Origin: Halovenus sp.
GTDB lineage: Archaea > Halobacteriota > Halobacteria > Halobacteriales > Haloarculaceae
Length of the DNA stretch: 45,650 nt
Assembly (NCBI GenBank): GCA_028275025.1
Contig: JAQCNM010000130.1
Coordinates: 1 to 45,650, forward strand
Direction of reading: 5' to 3'
This document shows, in pieces, positions 9,365 through 18,886 of the stretch (its first letter is position 1; each line of letters opens with the position of its first letter). Under the pieces are notes generated by a model. It was not told where the DNA came from. It made no database searches and was given only the letters and a program-made list of their open reading frames with translations. The position numbers and the translations under genes were made by a program.

Positions 9365-10069
9365 TCACTCACCGGGCAGACTCAGTTGCTGTACGGTGGG
9401 GAGACCCCAGCCGTAGGTAACGGCGACCAGCCGTGTACCGATGGTCACGACCCCACACGCGGCGGCAGCGGTTCCTCCGGTCGCCCCCACGGTCAGACTG
9501 ACCCAGTACGCGGCTCCACCCAGCACCGCACAGCTTGCGTAGAAGTCGTCGAACAGGATAAACGGTGAGCGGTCGAGCAAGATATCAGCCAGTGCACCGC
9601 CGCCCACCGCGTTTATCGTCGCGATGCTCACCACACCGACAGCCGCGACGTTCGCCTCGGTGGCGACGATGGCACCGGTCGTCGCAAACGCGGCGAGACC
9701 GACAGCATCTGAGACGAGCGTGACCGGGTGGGTGTCCGGAGCGGTCGACACGACGCTCAGTACGACCGCCAGCCCGACCCCGAGCAGGCCCAGACTGACC
9801 TCCACGGGTGACTGGAGCACGAGCGGCACTCGGCTCACGAGCAGGTCTCGGGTCACACCACCGGCAAAGGCCATCGCCAGACCGACAACGGCGATACCGA
9901 ACAGGTCGAACTCCTCGCGGATGGCCTTTGCCGAACCGACCAGCGCGAACGCGACCAGTCCGACCGTGTTCATCACCGCGAACGGACCGCCGAACAACAC
10001 GACGACGACCTCACGGCTCACCGCTCCCGACCCCGTGGCCCCTTCCCCTGACGGGTCTCTGACAGACAC
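9365..10069 (-). CDS. TRIC-family cation channel (YicG/UPF0126-like), two repeats
   Basis: GLVAFALVGSAKAIREEFDLFGIAVVGLAMAFAGGVTRDLL, then the second repeat GLAAFATTGAIVA...INAVGGGALADILLDRSPFIL. Confidence 0.85.
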   Translation of the reverse strand: MSVRDPSGEGATGSGAVSREVVVVLFGGPFAVMNTVGLVAFALVGSAKAIREEFDLFGIAVVGLAMAFAGGVTRDLLVSRVPLVLQSPVEVSLGLLGVGLAVVLSVVSTAPDTHPVTLVSDAVGLAAFATTGAIVATEANVAAVGVVSIATINAVGGGALADILLDRSPFILFDDFYASCAVLGGAAYWVSLTVGATGGTAAAACGVVTIGTRLVAVTYGWGLPTVQQLSLPGE

Positions 10070-10455
10070 CAGACCCCCCGTGGCCCCCTCCCCGGACAGG
10101 TCACAGCCCTATCCGGCCTGTTGTTCGGGTACACCGGCGACACAGGCTCTCCGCCCGCCTGCTCGCGCTGCCGTGGTTCAGAACTGTCTCCGGTCACACT
10201 GCAGGTCGTCGTGGTAGGTGGCGCTTCCGCTCGAACCCGCTGGACTGCGAGTACCCGAGCCGAGCCGACTCCGGTTTCGGTTGTTGCTCGAACCGTCATC
10301 TCCTGGGTACAGCGTTGTCGCCCGACGGATATAGGTGTTCAGAACCCGACCGCAGAGGTTGGTGTCACCAACCCTCCGTGATATCGGGTGCCGGGGCTTC
10401 CGTGTGTCAGACCGGAGTGGTCTGGGCCCGGCCGTGGCCTCCTGAGAGCACGGAC

Positions 10456-12171
10456 TCAGACACCGGAGTCCGACGGGTCGTCCGGTCGGTCGCTGTCGGC
10501 GGGTGTCGGTGTCTCACCGGGCGCGGTGACGCCGGCGTGGTCGAAGGCCACCCGGAGCGCCGCGTCGTCGGCCCGGTCGTACCGGTTCTCGAAGCGGTCG
10601 GGCGTCAGTTCGGCGTCCATCTGGACGACGGGACCGTCGGGCTCCGGGGTCCACTGGTAGATCGACCCGGAGATACTCGCGGTCAGGTCCGTGTTCGGGA
10701 GGGTAACCTCGACCGCCTCGCCAAACGAGACGGGGGCCTGTCCGGACGGAACCCCGACGATATCGGCCCCGGTAGCCGAGAGCAGTGCCGCCCCGGCGAA
10801 CGCGGAGCTCATCGTCGCCGTGTCGGTTACTGCGACGACCTGCTCCGGCTCGTAGTACCCCTCGTAGGTCCGGTCTGTGGTCTCCTCGCCGAACGTCCCC
10901 GTGCTGTGATCGTCGAGAAACCGCTCGACCTGCTGTTCGTGTGAACTCGCGCGCCGCTGGAAGCTGTCACCGAAGTCGTAGTCGGCAGGGTTCCCCTCGA
11001 ACGTGGCGAACTCGGTCTGTGCGGCGTCGGGCACCCCGTACCGGTCGCGGTGTGGGTCGGTTCGCCGTTTGACCCCTATCTCCCAGTCCATCGTCCGGAC
11101 CAGTCGGTCGATACCGTAGAGAACGTACCCGAGAAAGAACATAAACCGGGAGTCACCGCCCGGGTTCCCCCGGAGGTCGACGATCAGTGCTCCCGTCTCC
11201 GCCGCGGCCATCGAGCGAACCAGCCCCCGGAGTTGCTCGACCATCGAGGGTAGTGCGTCGACCACACTGTCGAGTGACTCCGGGACGTCGCCGCCGACGT
11301 GTCTCTCGTAGGCCGTTCGTGCCACCGTCTCGGTGTACTCCGCCCCGCGTGCCCGCGCCGCCTCGATGGCCTCGCGGTACCCCTGAAGCTCGCCAGGAAC
11401 GAACAGCGCGGCGTCACCACCCTCGTAGAGCCGGTACCGTGGCCCCCACCCGTTCGGGACGGAAACTGTGCTGTCGAGTCTCTGAACCTGTCTGTCGGCC
11501 TCCCGCTGGCCCGTGTCGTCCCCGGACTGCTCGGTCCCGACCGGTGTCACCGTCTGTTGGTGCTCGTTCCCGCCGGGCGTCTCGACAGTCAGGCCGAGTG
11601 ACGACGGCGCCGGTCGGCCGAGCAACCGGTCGACGGAGCCGAAGGCACTCAGCGACAGCCCGACCTGGTGGTACGCCCAGTAGTCGTTCTCCGCGCCGTA
11701 GAGGGCCCGGCCTCGCTCGACGAGTCGCTCCGTGGGCTGGGTCCCTATCCGCCGGACCCGACCGCCGAGCAGTTCCTCGAGTGACTGGTCGGCGACGCTG
11801 TCGACGTACAGCGACCGCCCGACGACTCGGAACGACAGCGGCAGTTCTCCGTCGGTCTCCCGTTCCGGGCTGTCGAGCGACGAGTGGACATCGTTTAGTC
11901 CGGCGATGACCGGTGCCACCTGCCGGTAGAACTCCTCTGTCGTCGCGGACTCCGGCAGTTCTCGAACCGTCGTCTCGACGGTCCGGTGCAGGTCGACCCG
12001 GCCATCGTAGCCGTGGTACGGGTCCGGATGAATCGACTCGATTCGGTCGAGCAACACCCGGAGGTCCTCGACCATCGCTGCCCTACCGTGTGTCTGAGCG
12101 CCCGTCTCGTCCTCGGTGTTCGTGTCGGCAGTGCCCTCACCCGACTCGGTCTCTGCATCTCCCGTTTCCAT
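10456..12171 (-). CDS. S41-family (tail-specific protease-like) peptidase
   Basis: ALIVDLRGNPGGDSRFMFFLGYVLYG and VTDTATMSSAFAGAALLSATGADIVGVPSGQAPVSFGEAVEVTLPNT, typical of S41 domains. Confidence 0.72.
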   Translation of the reverse strand: METGDAETESGEGTADTNTEDETGAQTHGRAAMVEDLRVLLDRIESIHPDPYHGYDGRVDLHRTVETTVRELPESATTEEFYRQVAPVIAGLNDVHSSLDSPERETDGELPLSFRVVGRSLYVDSVADQSLEELLGGRVRRIGTQPTERLVERGRALYGAENDYWAYHQVGLSLSAFGSVDRLLGRPAPSSLGLTVETPGGNEHQQTVTPVGTEQSGDDTGQREADRQVQRLDSTVSVPNGWGPRYRLYEGGDAALFVPGELQGYREAIEAARARGAEYTETVARTAYERHVGGDVPESLDSVVDALPSMVEQLRGLVRSMAAAETGALIVDLRGNPGGDSRFMFFLGYVLYGIDRLVRTMDWEIGVKRRTDPHRDRYGVPDAAQTEFATFEGNPADYDFGDSFQRRASSHEQQVERFLDDHSTGTFGEETTDRTYEGYYEPEQVVAVTDTATMSSAFAGAALLSATGADIVGVPSGQAPVSFGEAVEVTLPNTDLTASISGSIYQWTPEPDGPVVQMDAELTPDRFENRYDRADDAALRVAFDHAGVTAPGETPTPADSDRPDDPSDSGV

Positions 12172-12403
12172 ATCCGGGCCGAGGAACGTCGTGAGCTTAA
12201 ACTGTGGGAGAATTTATTTTCTGTGTACCAGATGATGTGACCGACCCAACTGCTCGCACCGCCCGGGTTCTTCACAGACGCTCGAACCGCTACGTCCTGA
12301 TGCTGTCGGACCCGACGCGGGTGAAGCAGATTTCGGTAACGGCGGTTACAGAACTGTTGTTCAGATTACCTTTTAGTGGGGAGAGCCCGTGGGTGTAGAC
12401 ACG

Positions 12404-12598
12404 ATGTCACCGACGACCCACAGCCCGACGACCCACGCTCGAAGCGCCCGCGAAACGTACAGCACCCGTGGTCTGCTGGCCTACACGGCGGCCATCCCGG
12501 CGTTCGTCGCACTGCTTGCCGCACCGGCCGTGATGCTAGCGTTCACCCTCGGTGCGCTGACCGCCGTCCTCCTGAACAGGCTGCTGGGTCTCGTCTGA
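12404..12598 (+). CDS. Small membrane protein, unknown
   Basis: 64-aa ORF with two hydrophobic segments (LLAYTAAIPAFVALLAAPAVMLAFTLGALTAVLLNRLLGLV). Confidence 0.5.
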   Translation: MSPTTHSPTTHARSARETYSTRGLLAYTAAIPAFVALLAAPAVMLAFTLGALTAVLLNRLLGLV

Positions 12599-12649
12599 GC
12601 GACACGTCGCCCCTGGTTCGCCCGGCCGTCTCCGTCCGATGCCAGCGGC

Positions 12650-12724
12650 TCAGACACCCACACTCTCATTAGCCTCAGACACCCACACTCTCATTAGCCT
12701 CAGACTCCTCCACTCTCTAATGTC
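12650..12724. repeat. 25-bp tandem repeat, two perfect units plus a degenerate third containing the start codon of the next gene
   Basis: CTCAGACACCCACACTCTCATTAGC at 12650-12674 and 12675-12699; CTCAGACTCCTCCACTCTCTAATGT at 12700-12724. Confidence 0.95.
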
Positions 12725-13151
12725 AGTCCCAGTGCTCGACTCCTACGTGGAGTCGACCGAACGGATACAGCCGAACCAAGCAAACAACTACGGCAACATG
12801 CACGGTGGAGAACTGGTACGGTTGATGGACGAACTGGCCGCGGTGGCGGCGATGACCGTCGCCGGTGTGACCTGTGTCACGGCACACATCGGGAGTGTCG
12901 ACTTCCGGCACCCGATTCCGGTCGGTAACGTCGCGACCATCTCCGCCTGTGTCTACGAGACGGGCGACAGCAGTCTCAGGATTCGGGTCGACGTGGAGAG
13001 TCGCAACCCGCGCGACAGGGAGTCCACACCGACGACATCGGCCTGTTTCACGATGGTCGCCGTCGACGGAGACGGTAACTCGGTCGACGTTCCGGCGGTG
13101 GTTGCACAGACAGAACGCGGGAGACAACTCGTCAAGACAGCCCCCTGTTGA
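12720..13151 (+). CDS. Acyl-CoA thioesterase (hotdog, YciA/BACH-like)
   Basis: MHGGELVRLMDELAAVAAMTVAG... VDFRHPIPVGNVATISACVYETGDSSLRIRVDV. ATG at 12720 chosen over the longer ORF start at 12639. Confidence 0.85.
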   Translation: MSVPVLDSYVESTERIQPNQANNYGNMHGGELVRLMDELAAVAAMTVAGVTCVTAHIGSVDFRHPIPVGNVATISACVYETGDSSLRIRVDVESRNPRDRESTPTTSACFTMVAVDGDGNSVDVPAVVAQTERGRQLVKTAPC

Positions 13152-13444
13152 CCGACCCTGCCTCCGCGGTGAAGACGGGACGTCTGCTGGCTGTCGGTCA
13201 GACAGACGGGTCGGCGGTGACGAAACAGCCTGTGCGTGACAGATCCCGGTGGTTCGACCAGGCAAGACGGGTCGTACAGTCAATTGTTGCCGGAAGAACG
13301 AACGGTACAGACGACGCAGTCGGACGTGCAGACACGCTCTACCGGCGACAGACAGCCGATACTACCCGTGGACCGCACTCGTGGGTACTGGCAGGTTCTG
13401 GGGGTAGCTGTGGGGTTATTCCTCCGCAGAACCGACCAGTGGGT

Positions 13445-14062
13445 ATGAGTTCAGAGACCGAGAGTGAACTCGGACCGCGCATCGAACCGGAACCGGCCGA
13501 CACCGTCCAGAGTGTCCTCGAGGACGCTCCGGAGGCGGCACAGGCGAACATGGCACGTGCAGAGGCGATTCTCGACCGACTGGACGAGGGTGAGGTTCCC
13601 GACAAGTACGACACCGAGGGCGAGTGGGGGTTCGCGTTCACCGGCGCACTCGCACAGCACCCCGAGGTGTTCAAGATCTGGTGGGCCGAGGAAGGACAGG
13701 TGTTCGAGGGTGGCAATCTCGACCGCGGGTTCAAGGAACTGCTGGCGGCCGTCGTCGCACACGAACGCGGAGCGGCCATCTGTATCGCCTGGCACACCAC
13801 CAGTGCCGCAATCGAGGACGTAGACCCGGAACGCTCCGCCATCGCGGCGGGTTTCGATGCAAACAAGCAGCAGCTACCGGACGAGGAGCGTGTTGCCATC
13901 GAGTTCGCCCGCAAGAGCGTCGAGACACCCGCCGAGGTAACCGACGATGACGTCGAGCAACTACGGGCACACGGGTACGACGACGCCGATATCGTCGAAC
14001 TCACCACGACGGCCGGCACGGCCGCGAAGTTCGCCAACTTCGCACTGACGCTGGATATCTGA
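13445..14062 (+). CDS. Carboxymuconolactone decarboxylase/AhpD-like family protein
   Basis: LDRGFKELLAAVVAHERGAAICIAWHTTSAAI... RVAIEFARKSVETPAEVTDDDVEQLRAHGYDDADIVELTTT. Upstream part of ORF 13148-14062 looks non-coding. Confidence 0.72.
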   Translation: MSSETESELGPRIEPEPADTVQSVLEDAPEAAQANMARAEAILDRLDEGEVPDKYDTEGEWGFAFTGALAQHPEVFKIWWAEEGQVFEGGNLDRGFKELLAAVVAHERGAAICIAWHTTSAAIEDVDPERSAIAAGFDANKQQLPDEERVAIEFARKSVETPAEVTDDDVEQLRAHGYDDADIVELTTTAGTAAKFANFALTLDI

Positions 14063-14195
14063 ACAGCCACCCCGACAGACCCGCTGTCCCGGGGTCGGGA
14101 CCGCAGCGGTCCGTCACAGCCAATCTCCTTCGGCGTCTCCTACGAGACACCACCTGCGTCGCCAGCCAGGTGTGTTGTACCGGTCACCCGTTTTC

Positions 14196-14528
14196 TCAGC
14201 CCTCGGACTGTTCGCCGTCCGCGAGGTCGTACTCCCACTCGCGGTACCCGCCCTCCATACTGGCAACAGTCGCGTCGTCGTCGACCCCTTCGAAGCTCTG
14301 TATCAGTTTCGCCGCCTGGACCGACGACTGTCCGATCGGACAGGCACAGACAATCTCGTCGCTCCAGTCAACCTCGTCGACCTTTGTGGGGAGTCGTGAC
14401 ATCGGGATGTTGATCGCGCCTGGGATGTGTCCCCGCTCGAACTGTGAGGGCGGACGGATGTCGATCACCTGTGTGTCCTCTGCCTCGATACGCTCTTTGA
14501 CCGTCTCGGGGGTGAGTTCCTCGACCAT
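14196..14528 (-). CDS. Single-domain rhodanese-like sulfurtransferase
   Basis: VIDIRPPSQFERGHIPGAINIP, active-site loop CACPIGQSS, C-terminal MEGGYREWEYDL. Confidence 0.88.
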   Translation of the reverse strand: MVEELTPETVKERIEAEDTQVIDIRPPSQFERGHIPGAINIPMSRLPTKVDEVDWSDEIVCACPIGQSSVQAAKLIQSFEGVDDDATVASMEGGYREWEYDLADGEQSEG

Positions 14529-14833
14529 GCTTACACCTGGTGTGATGAGACGCGAGACGAACTGTCGCCGGACTGCCTGCTCTCGTTGTCTGCACGCGCC
14601 GCCGTTCTGTTCCCGGCCTCCTCCGGGGGTTCCACGGCAGTTTCTTGCTCTGCCTGACTCATGTCACAGCCGTACGACCTGTACGGTTTAACTGGTTTCG
14701 AAACGGTCGGCTGTAGCCCGGTCTCCGTGGATCCTGTTCCACGCGACCGGTGTTGTTACCGGGAGAGTGTAGACGGTACGTCTGTCACAACCGGCCGTAC
14801 CGATGTTTTGTGCCCCGCGGGCGAGCGGTTCGT

Positions 14834-15742
14834 TTACTGACCCGGTTCCGGGCCACCGGACTCGGCATCGCCGGCAAGCAGTCGGATCTTCGACCCGTCG
14901 ACGGACACGCGCCTGTAGAACTCGACCGTGTAGGGGATGCGAAGCACCTGTCCAACGACCAGCCCTGCGGCGACGAGCAGAAACACCGACGGGTCAGACA
15001 GGTTGATGTCGGTGAGCGCCCCCTCGAACGCAGGGGTCCCCCCTGCTCCGGCGCGCCGTGCAGCCCACACACCAGTGACAGCCAGCCCCGCCGGCCCGTA
15101 CTGTACGGCCACCCGGAGCAGGGTGAACCCGGCCACCGACACGGGCGAGAGGCGAACGGCACTGAGCGCCGCGTCGATGGCCGCTGACACCGACCGCCCG
15201 TCGAGGACGATACCCGGAAGCACCAGCGGGAACCACACCGCACAGAGCCCGGCGAACAGTGAGAACAGGAGCCACGTCAGCAGTACGAAAAACTCCAACG
15301 CCCCGACGTTCAGCTCCTCTCCGAGATCGAGGACCCGTTCGGGAGCGAGGAGAGTGAGAACAACCCCACAGAGTATCCCGAGCGTGATCGCGGCCTGGAC
15401 TATCCCGGCGGCCGCGAGACCGACCCCGAGCACGGACAGGAGTCTGTCTCTCAGGAGAGCACCGACCGCCAGTGGTCGGTCGACGGTCACCACCGCGTAC
15501 ATAGTGCCGACACCCAGGGGGTACAGCAGGAACGGGGCCACCCACAGTAGGAGTGACGAGGACGCACCCCCGAGAAAGATCACCGGCACCGCGTCGAGCG
15601 CAACGACACTCCCAAGCGCGAGCACCACGACACCGACAGCGAGCACGCCGACTGTCAGGGCCGTCTTTCGCTGCAGCGTAACTCCGAGACCCTTGACTGC
15701 GGCGATTGCGACTCCCACGGACGAGACGAGACAACCAGTCAC
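14834..15742 (-). CDS. Multi-pass membrane protein, haloarchaeal uncharacterised family
   Basis: 302-aa ORF with multiple hydrophobic helices; no functional motif recognised. Confidence 0.7.
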   Translation of the reverse strand: MTGCLVSSVGVAIAAVKGLGVTLQRKTALTVGVLAVGVVVLALGSVVALDAVPVIFLGGASSSLLLWVAPFLLYPLGVGTMYAVVTVDRPLAVGALLRDRLLSVLGVGLAAAGIVQAAITLGILCGVVLTLLAPERVLDLGEELNVGALEFFVLLTWLLFSLFAGLCAVWFPLVLPGIVLDGRSVSAAIDAALSAVRLSPVSVAGFTLLRVAVQYGPAGLAVTGVWAARRAGAGGTPAFEGALTDINLSDPSVFLLVAAGLVVGQVLRIPYTVEFYRRVSVDGSKIRLLAGDAESGGPEPGQ

Positions 15743-15984
15743 AAAGTATCTTGTGCTCTACCCGTTTCTGTCCCCGGTCGGGGCGTGTCGTCCGTCCCGT
15801 GTGTGGCCTTGACTACCCCGACGGTCGCCCCGTTCTGGCAGTGTCATAGCCGTCGTATTTCCCCGAGGGTACGTCGATTCCGGCGCAGGGCCACTGGTAT
15901 CTCGGACACGCCACACCGGGACGTAGACGGCACCCGTCCACCGAGGTCCGTCGGACTCTTGACGCCGACCCGCTAACTGTGTCT

Positions 15985-16998
15985 ATGGAGGGAGTCGACG
16001 AGTCGACCATCTTCGAGACCCCGCTGCTCGAACTCGACCTCGGTCTCGAATCGGGCGCGACGGTGTACGCGAAAGCCGAGTGGTTCAATCTGTACGACGC
16101 GCCGTACGGGGGTGGCTCGATCAAGTCCAGAATCGCGAAGGGGATGCTCGACGGAGCGGAAAAACGGGGCGAACTGGGTCCGACCACGACGCTCATCGAG
16201 CCGAGTTCGGGCAACACCGGCAGTGAAATCGCCCGTCTCGCCGCGAACCGGGGGTACGATGTCGAGATCGTGATGCCGGACAACGCCTCCGGGGGGAAGA
16301 TGGGGGCGGTTCGTGACGCCGGTGCCGAGATTCACCTCGTCGATGCCGACCGCGGCTACGATGCCGTTATCGAGCGGTGTGAGGAACTCGTCGCGGCCGA
16401 CCCTGGGCGGTACTTCCGACCGAACCAGTACGAGAACCCCGACAACCCGGGCACGCACGAACAGACGACAGCCCCGGAGATATACCAGTCGACCGACCAA
16501 CAGGTGACACAGTTCGTCGCCGGTGTCGGGACCGGTGGCACCATCACCGGAACCGGACGGGGGCTCCACGAGCGCTCGGACGGGCGTGTGACCGTCGTCG
16601 GGTTCGAGCCGGACAGCCCGCTCCACGCCATCGACGGGTTGAAATACCTCCGCTCGGGGGACCACTACCACCCCGCAACGTACGACGAGTCCGTGCTCGA
16701 CCGCAAAGAGTACGTCTCGACACAGGCTGCCTACGACCGGGCCCGGGAGCTCCGCGAGCGGTACGCCGACCGCACAGTGGCGATTGCCGACACCGGGCAA
16801 CACGACACCGCGACGGTCCGGGAACAGCTCCGTGTCGACGGGCAGTTCCTCCTCGGCACCTCCGCTGCCGCCGGGGCACAGGCGGTCACACAGCTCGACG
16901 CGACCGGTGCACTCGACGACGACGACGTGGTGGTGTTCGTTCTGTGTGACCGGGGGGACAAGTACGCCGACATCCCGCTGTGGGAGGAGTACCTCTGA
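15985..16998 (+). CDS. PLP-dependent cysteine synthase-like enzyme (CysK/CysM fold type II)
   Basis: GGGSIKSR (PLP lysine region), IEPSSGNTGSEIA, VAGVGTGGTITGTGRGL, FRPNQYENPDNPGTH. Alternative GTG start at 15979. Confidence 0.9.
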   Translation: MEGVDESTIFETPLLELDLGLESGATVYAKAEWFNLYDAPYGGGSIKSRIAKGMLDGAEKRGELGPTTTLIEPSSGNTGSEIARLAANRGYDVEIVMPDNASGGKMGAVRDAGAEIHLVDADRGYDAVIERCEELVAADPGRYFRPNQYENPDNPGTHEQTTAPEIYQSTDQQVTQFVAGVGTGGTITGTGRGLHERSDGRVTVVGFEPDSPLHAIDGLKYLRSGDHYHPATYDESVLDRKEYVSTQAAYDRARELRERYADRTVAIADTGQHDTATVREQLRVDGQFLLGTSAAAGAQAVTQLDATGALDDDDVVVFVLCDRGDKYADIPLWEEYL

Positions 16999-17073
16999 GA
17001 CCACCCCGCTCTCGTCGAGGTCACACGACCCCCGGACACCGGTTCACCATCGAGACCCACAGGGTCCGCTCGA

Positions 17074-17337
17074 CTACCGACCGCCGCTCGCTGCCGGGAT
17101 GACCCGAATCTGTGCATCGTCCTCGACCTCGGTGTCGATATCCGATATCGGTGTCCCGTCGACGTAGACGTTGATGAACTCTTTTATACTGTCGTCCTCG
17201 ATTACGCTGTTTTTCAGCTCCGGACCGTGTTCGGCGGCGTGGTTGTCGAGGAGTTCCCGGACTGTCTCCCCCTCGACCGTTTGCTTCGACGTCCCGGACC
17301 CACCTGCGAGAACTGCGGGGATCTTTACTATCGGCAT
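17074..17337 (-). CDS. Ubiquitin-like beta-grasp sulfur carrier (MoaD/ThiS/CysO/SAMP-like) with C-terminal -GGR
   Basis: 87 aa: VKIPAVLAGGSGTSKQTVEGETVRELLDNHAAE... IKEFINVYVDGTPISDIDTEVEDDAQIRVIPAASGGR-stop; the last codons were checked on the minus strand. Confidence 0.9.
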   Translation of the reverse strand: MPIVKIPAVLAGGSGTSKQTVEGETVRELLDNHAAEHGPELKNSVIEDDSIKEFINVYVDGTPISDIDTEVEDDAQIRVIPAASGGR

Positions 17338-17495
17338 ACACCGTCTCGGGCCTTCGGCGGTAAAAATCGCGTGCCAGCGGCAACCCTGTGTGCTCGTGTG
17401 GTTCGGCTCCCACCCGGTAGCCCGGGTGTCTCTCTGGTAGTGGCAGTATCACCCCTAACCGCCGACGTTATCCGGGTGTCTCTCTGTTTGTTCTC

Positions 17496-18350
17496 ATGAG
17501 CAGTCTCGATCTCGACCCGACACAGCTCGACAGATACTCCCGACACATCATCATGGACGATGTCGGCCCGGAGGGCCAGAGCTCGTTGCTCGACGCCGAG
17601 GTTCTCGTTCTCGGTGCAGGGGGGCTCGGTTCGCCGATTATCCAGTATCTCGCGGCCGCAGGGGTCGGCACACTCGGTATCGCTGACGACGACGAGGTCG
17701 AACTCTCGAACCTCCAGCGACAGGTCGTCCACGGCGACGACGACGTCGGCCGGAAGAAGGTGGTCTCCGCAGCGGCGTTCGTCACCGATCTCAACCCGGA
17801 TGTCGAGGTACGAACACACGAGACACGGGTCACGAAGCGGAATATCGACGAACTGATCGCGGACTACGACTTCGTCGTCGACGGGACCGACAACTTCGCC
17901 ACGCGGTATCTCGTCAACGACGCCTGCACACTCGCGGGTGTTCCGTTCTCACACGGCTCCATCTTCAAGTTCGAAGGGCAGGTGACCACGTTTGCCGGCG
18001 AACCTGACTCACCCTGTTACCGGTGTCTGTTCCCCGAGGCACCACCGGCGGGGATGGTCCCGAACTGTGCCACCGCCGGGGTGCTCGGTGTGCTCCCCGG
18101 CACGGTCGGGAGCCTCCAGGCGACCGAGACGGTAAAACAACTCATCGGGGTCGGCGAGTCCCTCGACGGTTCGATGCTGTTTTTCGACGCGCTGGAGATG
18201 GAGTTCGACCGGGTCGAGATTCCAAAACAGGCTGATTGCCCGGTCTGTGGCCACGACCCGGCTATCGACTCCGTCCGGGACGTCGACTACACCGACTCGT
18301 GTGCGATCGGCCACGACAGCGACGAACCCGGGGTCGAGGTCGGTAACTGA
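17496..18350 (+). CDS. E1-like adenylyltransferase (HesA/MoeB/ThiF; UbaA-like)
   Basis: RYSRHIIMDDVGPEGQSSLLDAEVLVLGAGGLGSPIIQYLAAAGVGTLGIADDDEVELSNLQRQ; Zn ligands CYRC and CPVC; PNCATAGVLGVLPGTVGSLQATE. Confidence 0.95.
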   Translation: MSSLDLDPTQLDRYSRHIIMDDVGPEGQSSLLDAEVLVLGAGGLGSPIIQYLAAAGVGTLGIADDDEVELSNLQRQVVHGDDDVGRKKVVSAAAFVTDLNPDVEVRTHETRVTKRNIDELIADYDFVVDGTDNFATRYLVNDACTLAGVPFSHGSIFKFEGQVTTFAGEPDSPCYRCLFPEAPPAGMVPNCATAGVLGVLPGTVGSLQATETVKQLIGVGESLDGSMLFFDALEMEFDRVEIPKQADCPVCGHDPAIDSVRDVDYTDSCAIGHDSDEPGVEVGN

Positions 18351-18368
18351 CCCGCGACGCGACCGACG

Positions 18369-18800
18369 CTACTCCGCCGTCGCCACCGTGTCCGGCACCG
18401 TCACGGTCTCCTGTTCGAACGCCCCGTCGTCCCGGTAGCGCCACGACCCGACGAACGGGTAGCCGTCGAGTGCACAGATAACGTACGAACGGTCCGGCCA
18501 CGTCGCCCGGCCGAGGTCGGTCTCGCTCGGCACGGTCGGGCCACTCGGGTGTGAGTGGTAGAATCCGACGATATCGAGACCCGCGCTCTCGACCGCCTCC
18601 ACCATCTCGAACTGCTCTTTCGGGTCGATTCGGTACCGGACCTGTGGCGTCTCGGCGGCGTTCTCGGCCCGCCTCACCTCGTGTACGCGGCTCTCGCCGT
18701 CACCGTACTCGCCGGCGAGGAGCCCGCAGACCTCCTCGTCACCGCCGGTGTAGGCGTGGTAGACGATGTCGTCGTACGCGTCGCGGCTGAGCGCGATCAT
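18369..18800 (-). CDS. JAMM/Mov34-type metalloprotease (Mec/desampylase-like)
   Basis: EEVCGLLAG and complete JAMM motif HSHPSGPTVPSETD (HxH-x7-S-x2-D). Confidence 0.93.
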   Translation of the reverse strand: MIALSRDAYDDIVYHAYTGGDEEVCGLLAGEYGDGESRVHEVRRAENAAETPQVRYRIDPKEQFEMVEAVESAGLDIVGFYHSHPSGPTVPSETDLGRATWPDRSYVICALDGYPFVGSWRYRDDGAFEQETVTVPDTVATAE

Positions 18801-18886
18801 GCCACGTCTAGAGGCTGGACGTGATTAACGCCCGCGTTGTCCCCGACGACATCCACGGCGAGGTCCGTGCGCCCCCGACCGAGACA

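Noticed and set aside
13148-13444. N-terminal extension of the AhpD-like ORF
   Set aside because: Composition shifts to basic/non-haloarchaeal and a good ATG follows at 13445; the upstream part is probably intergenic.
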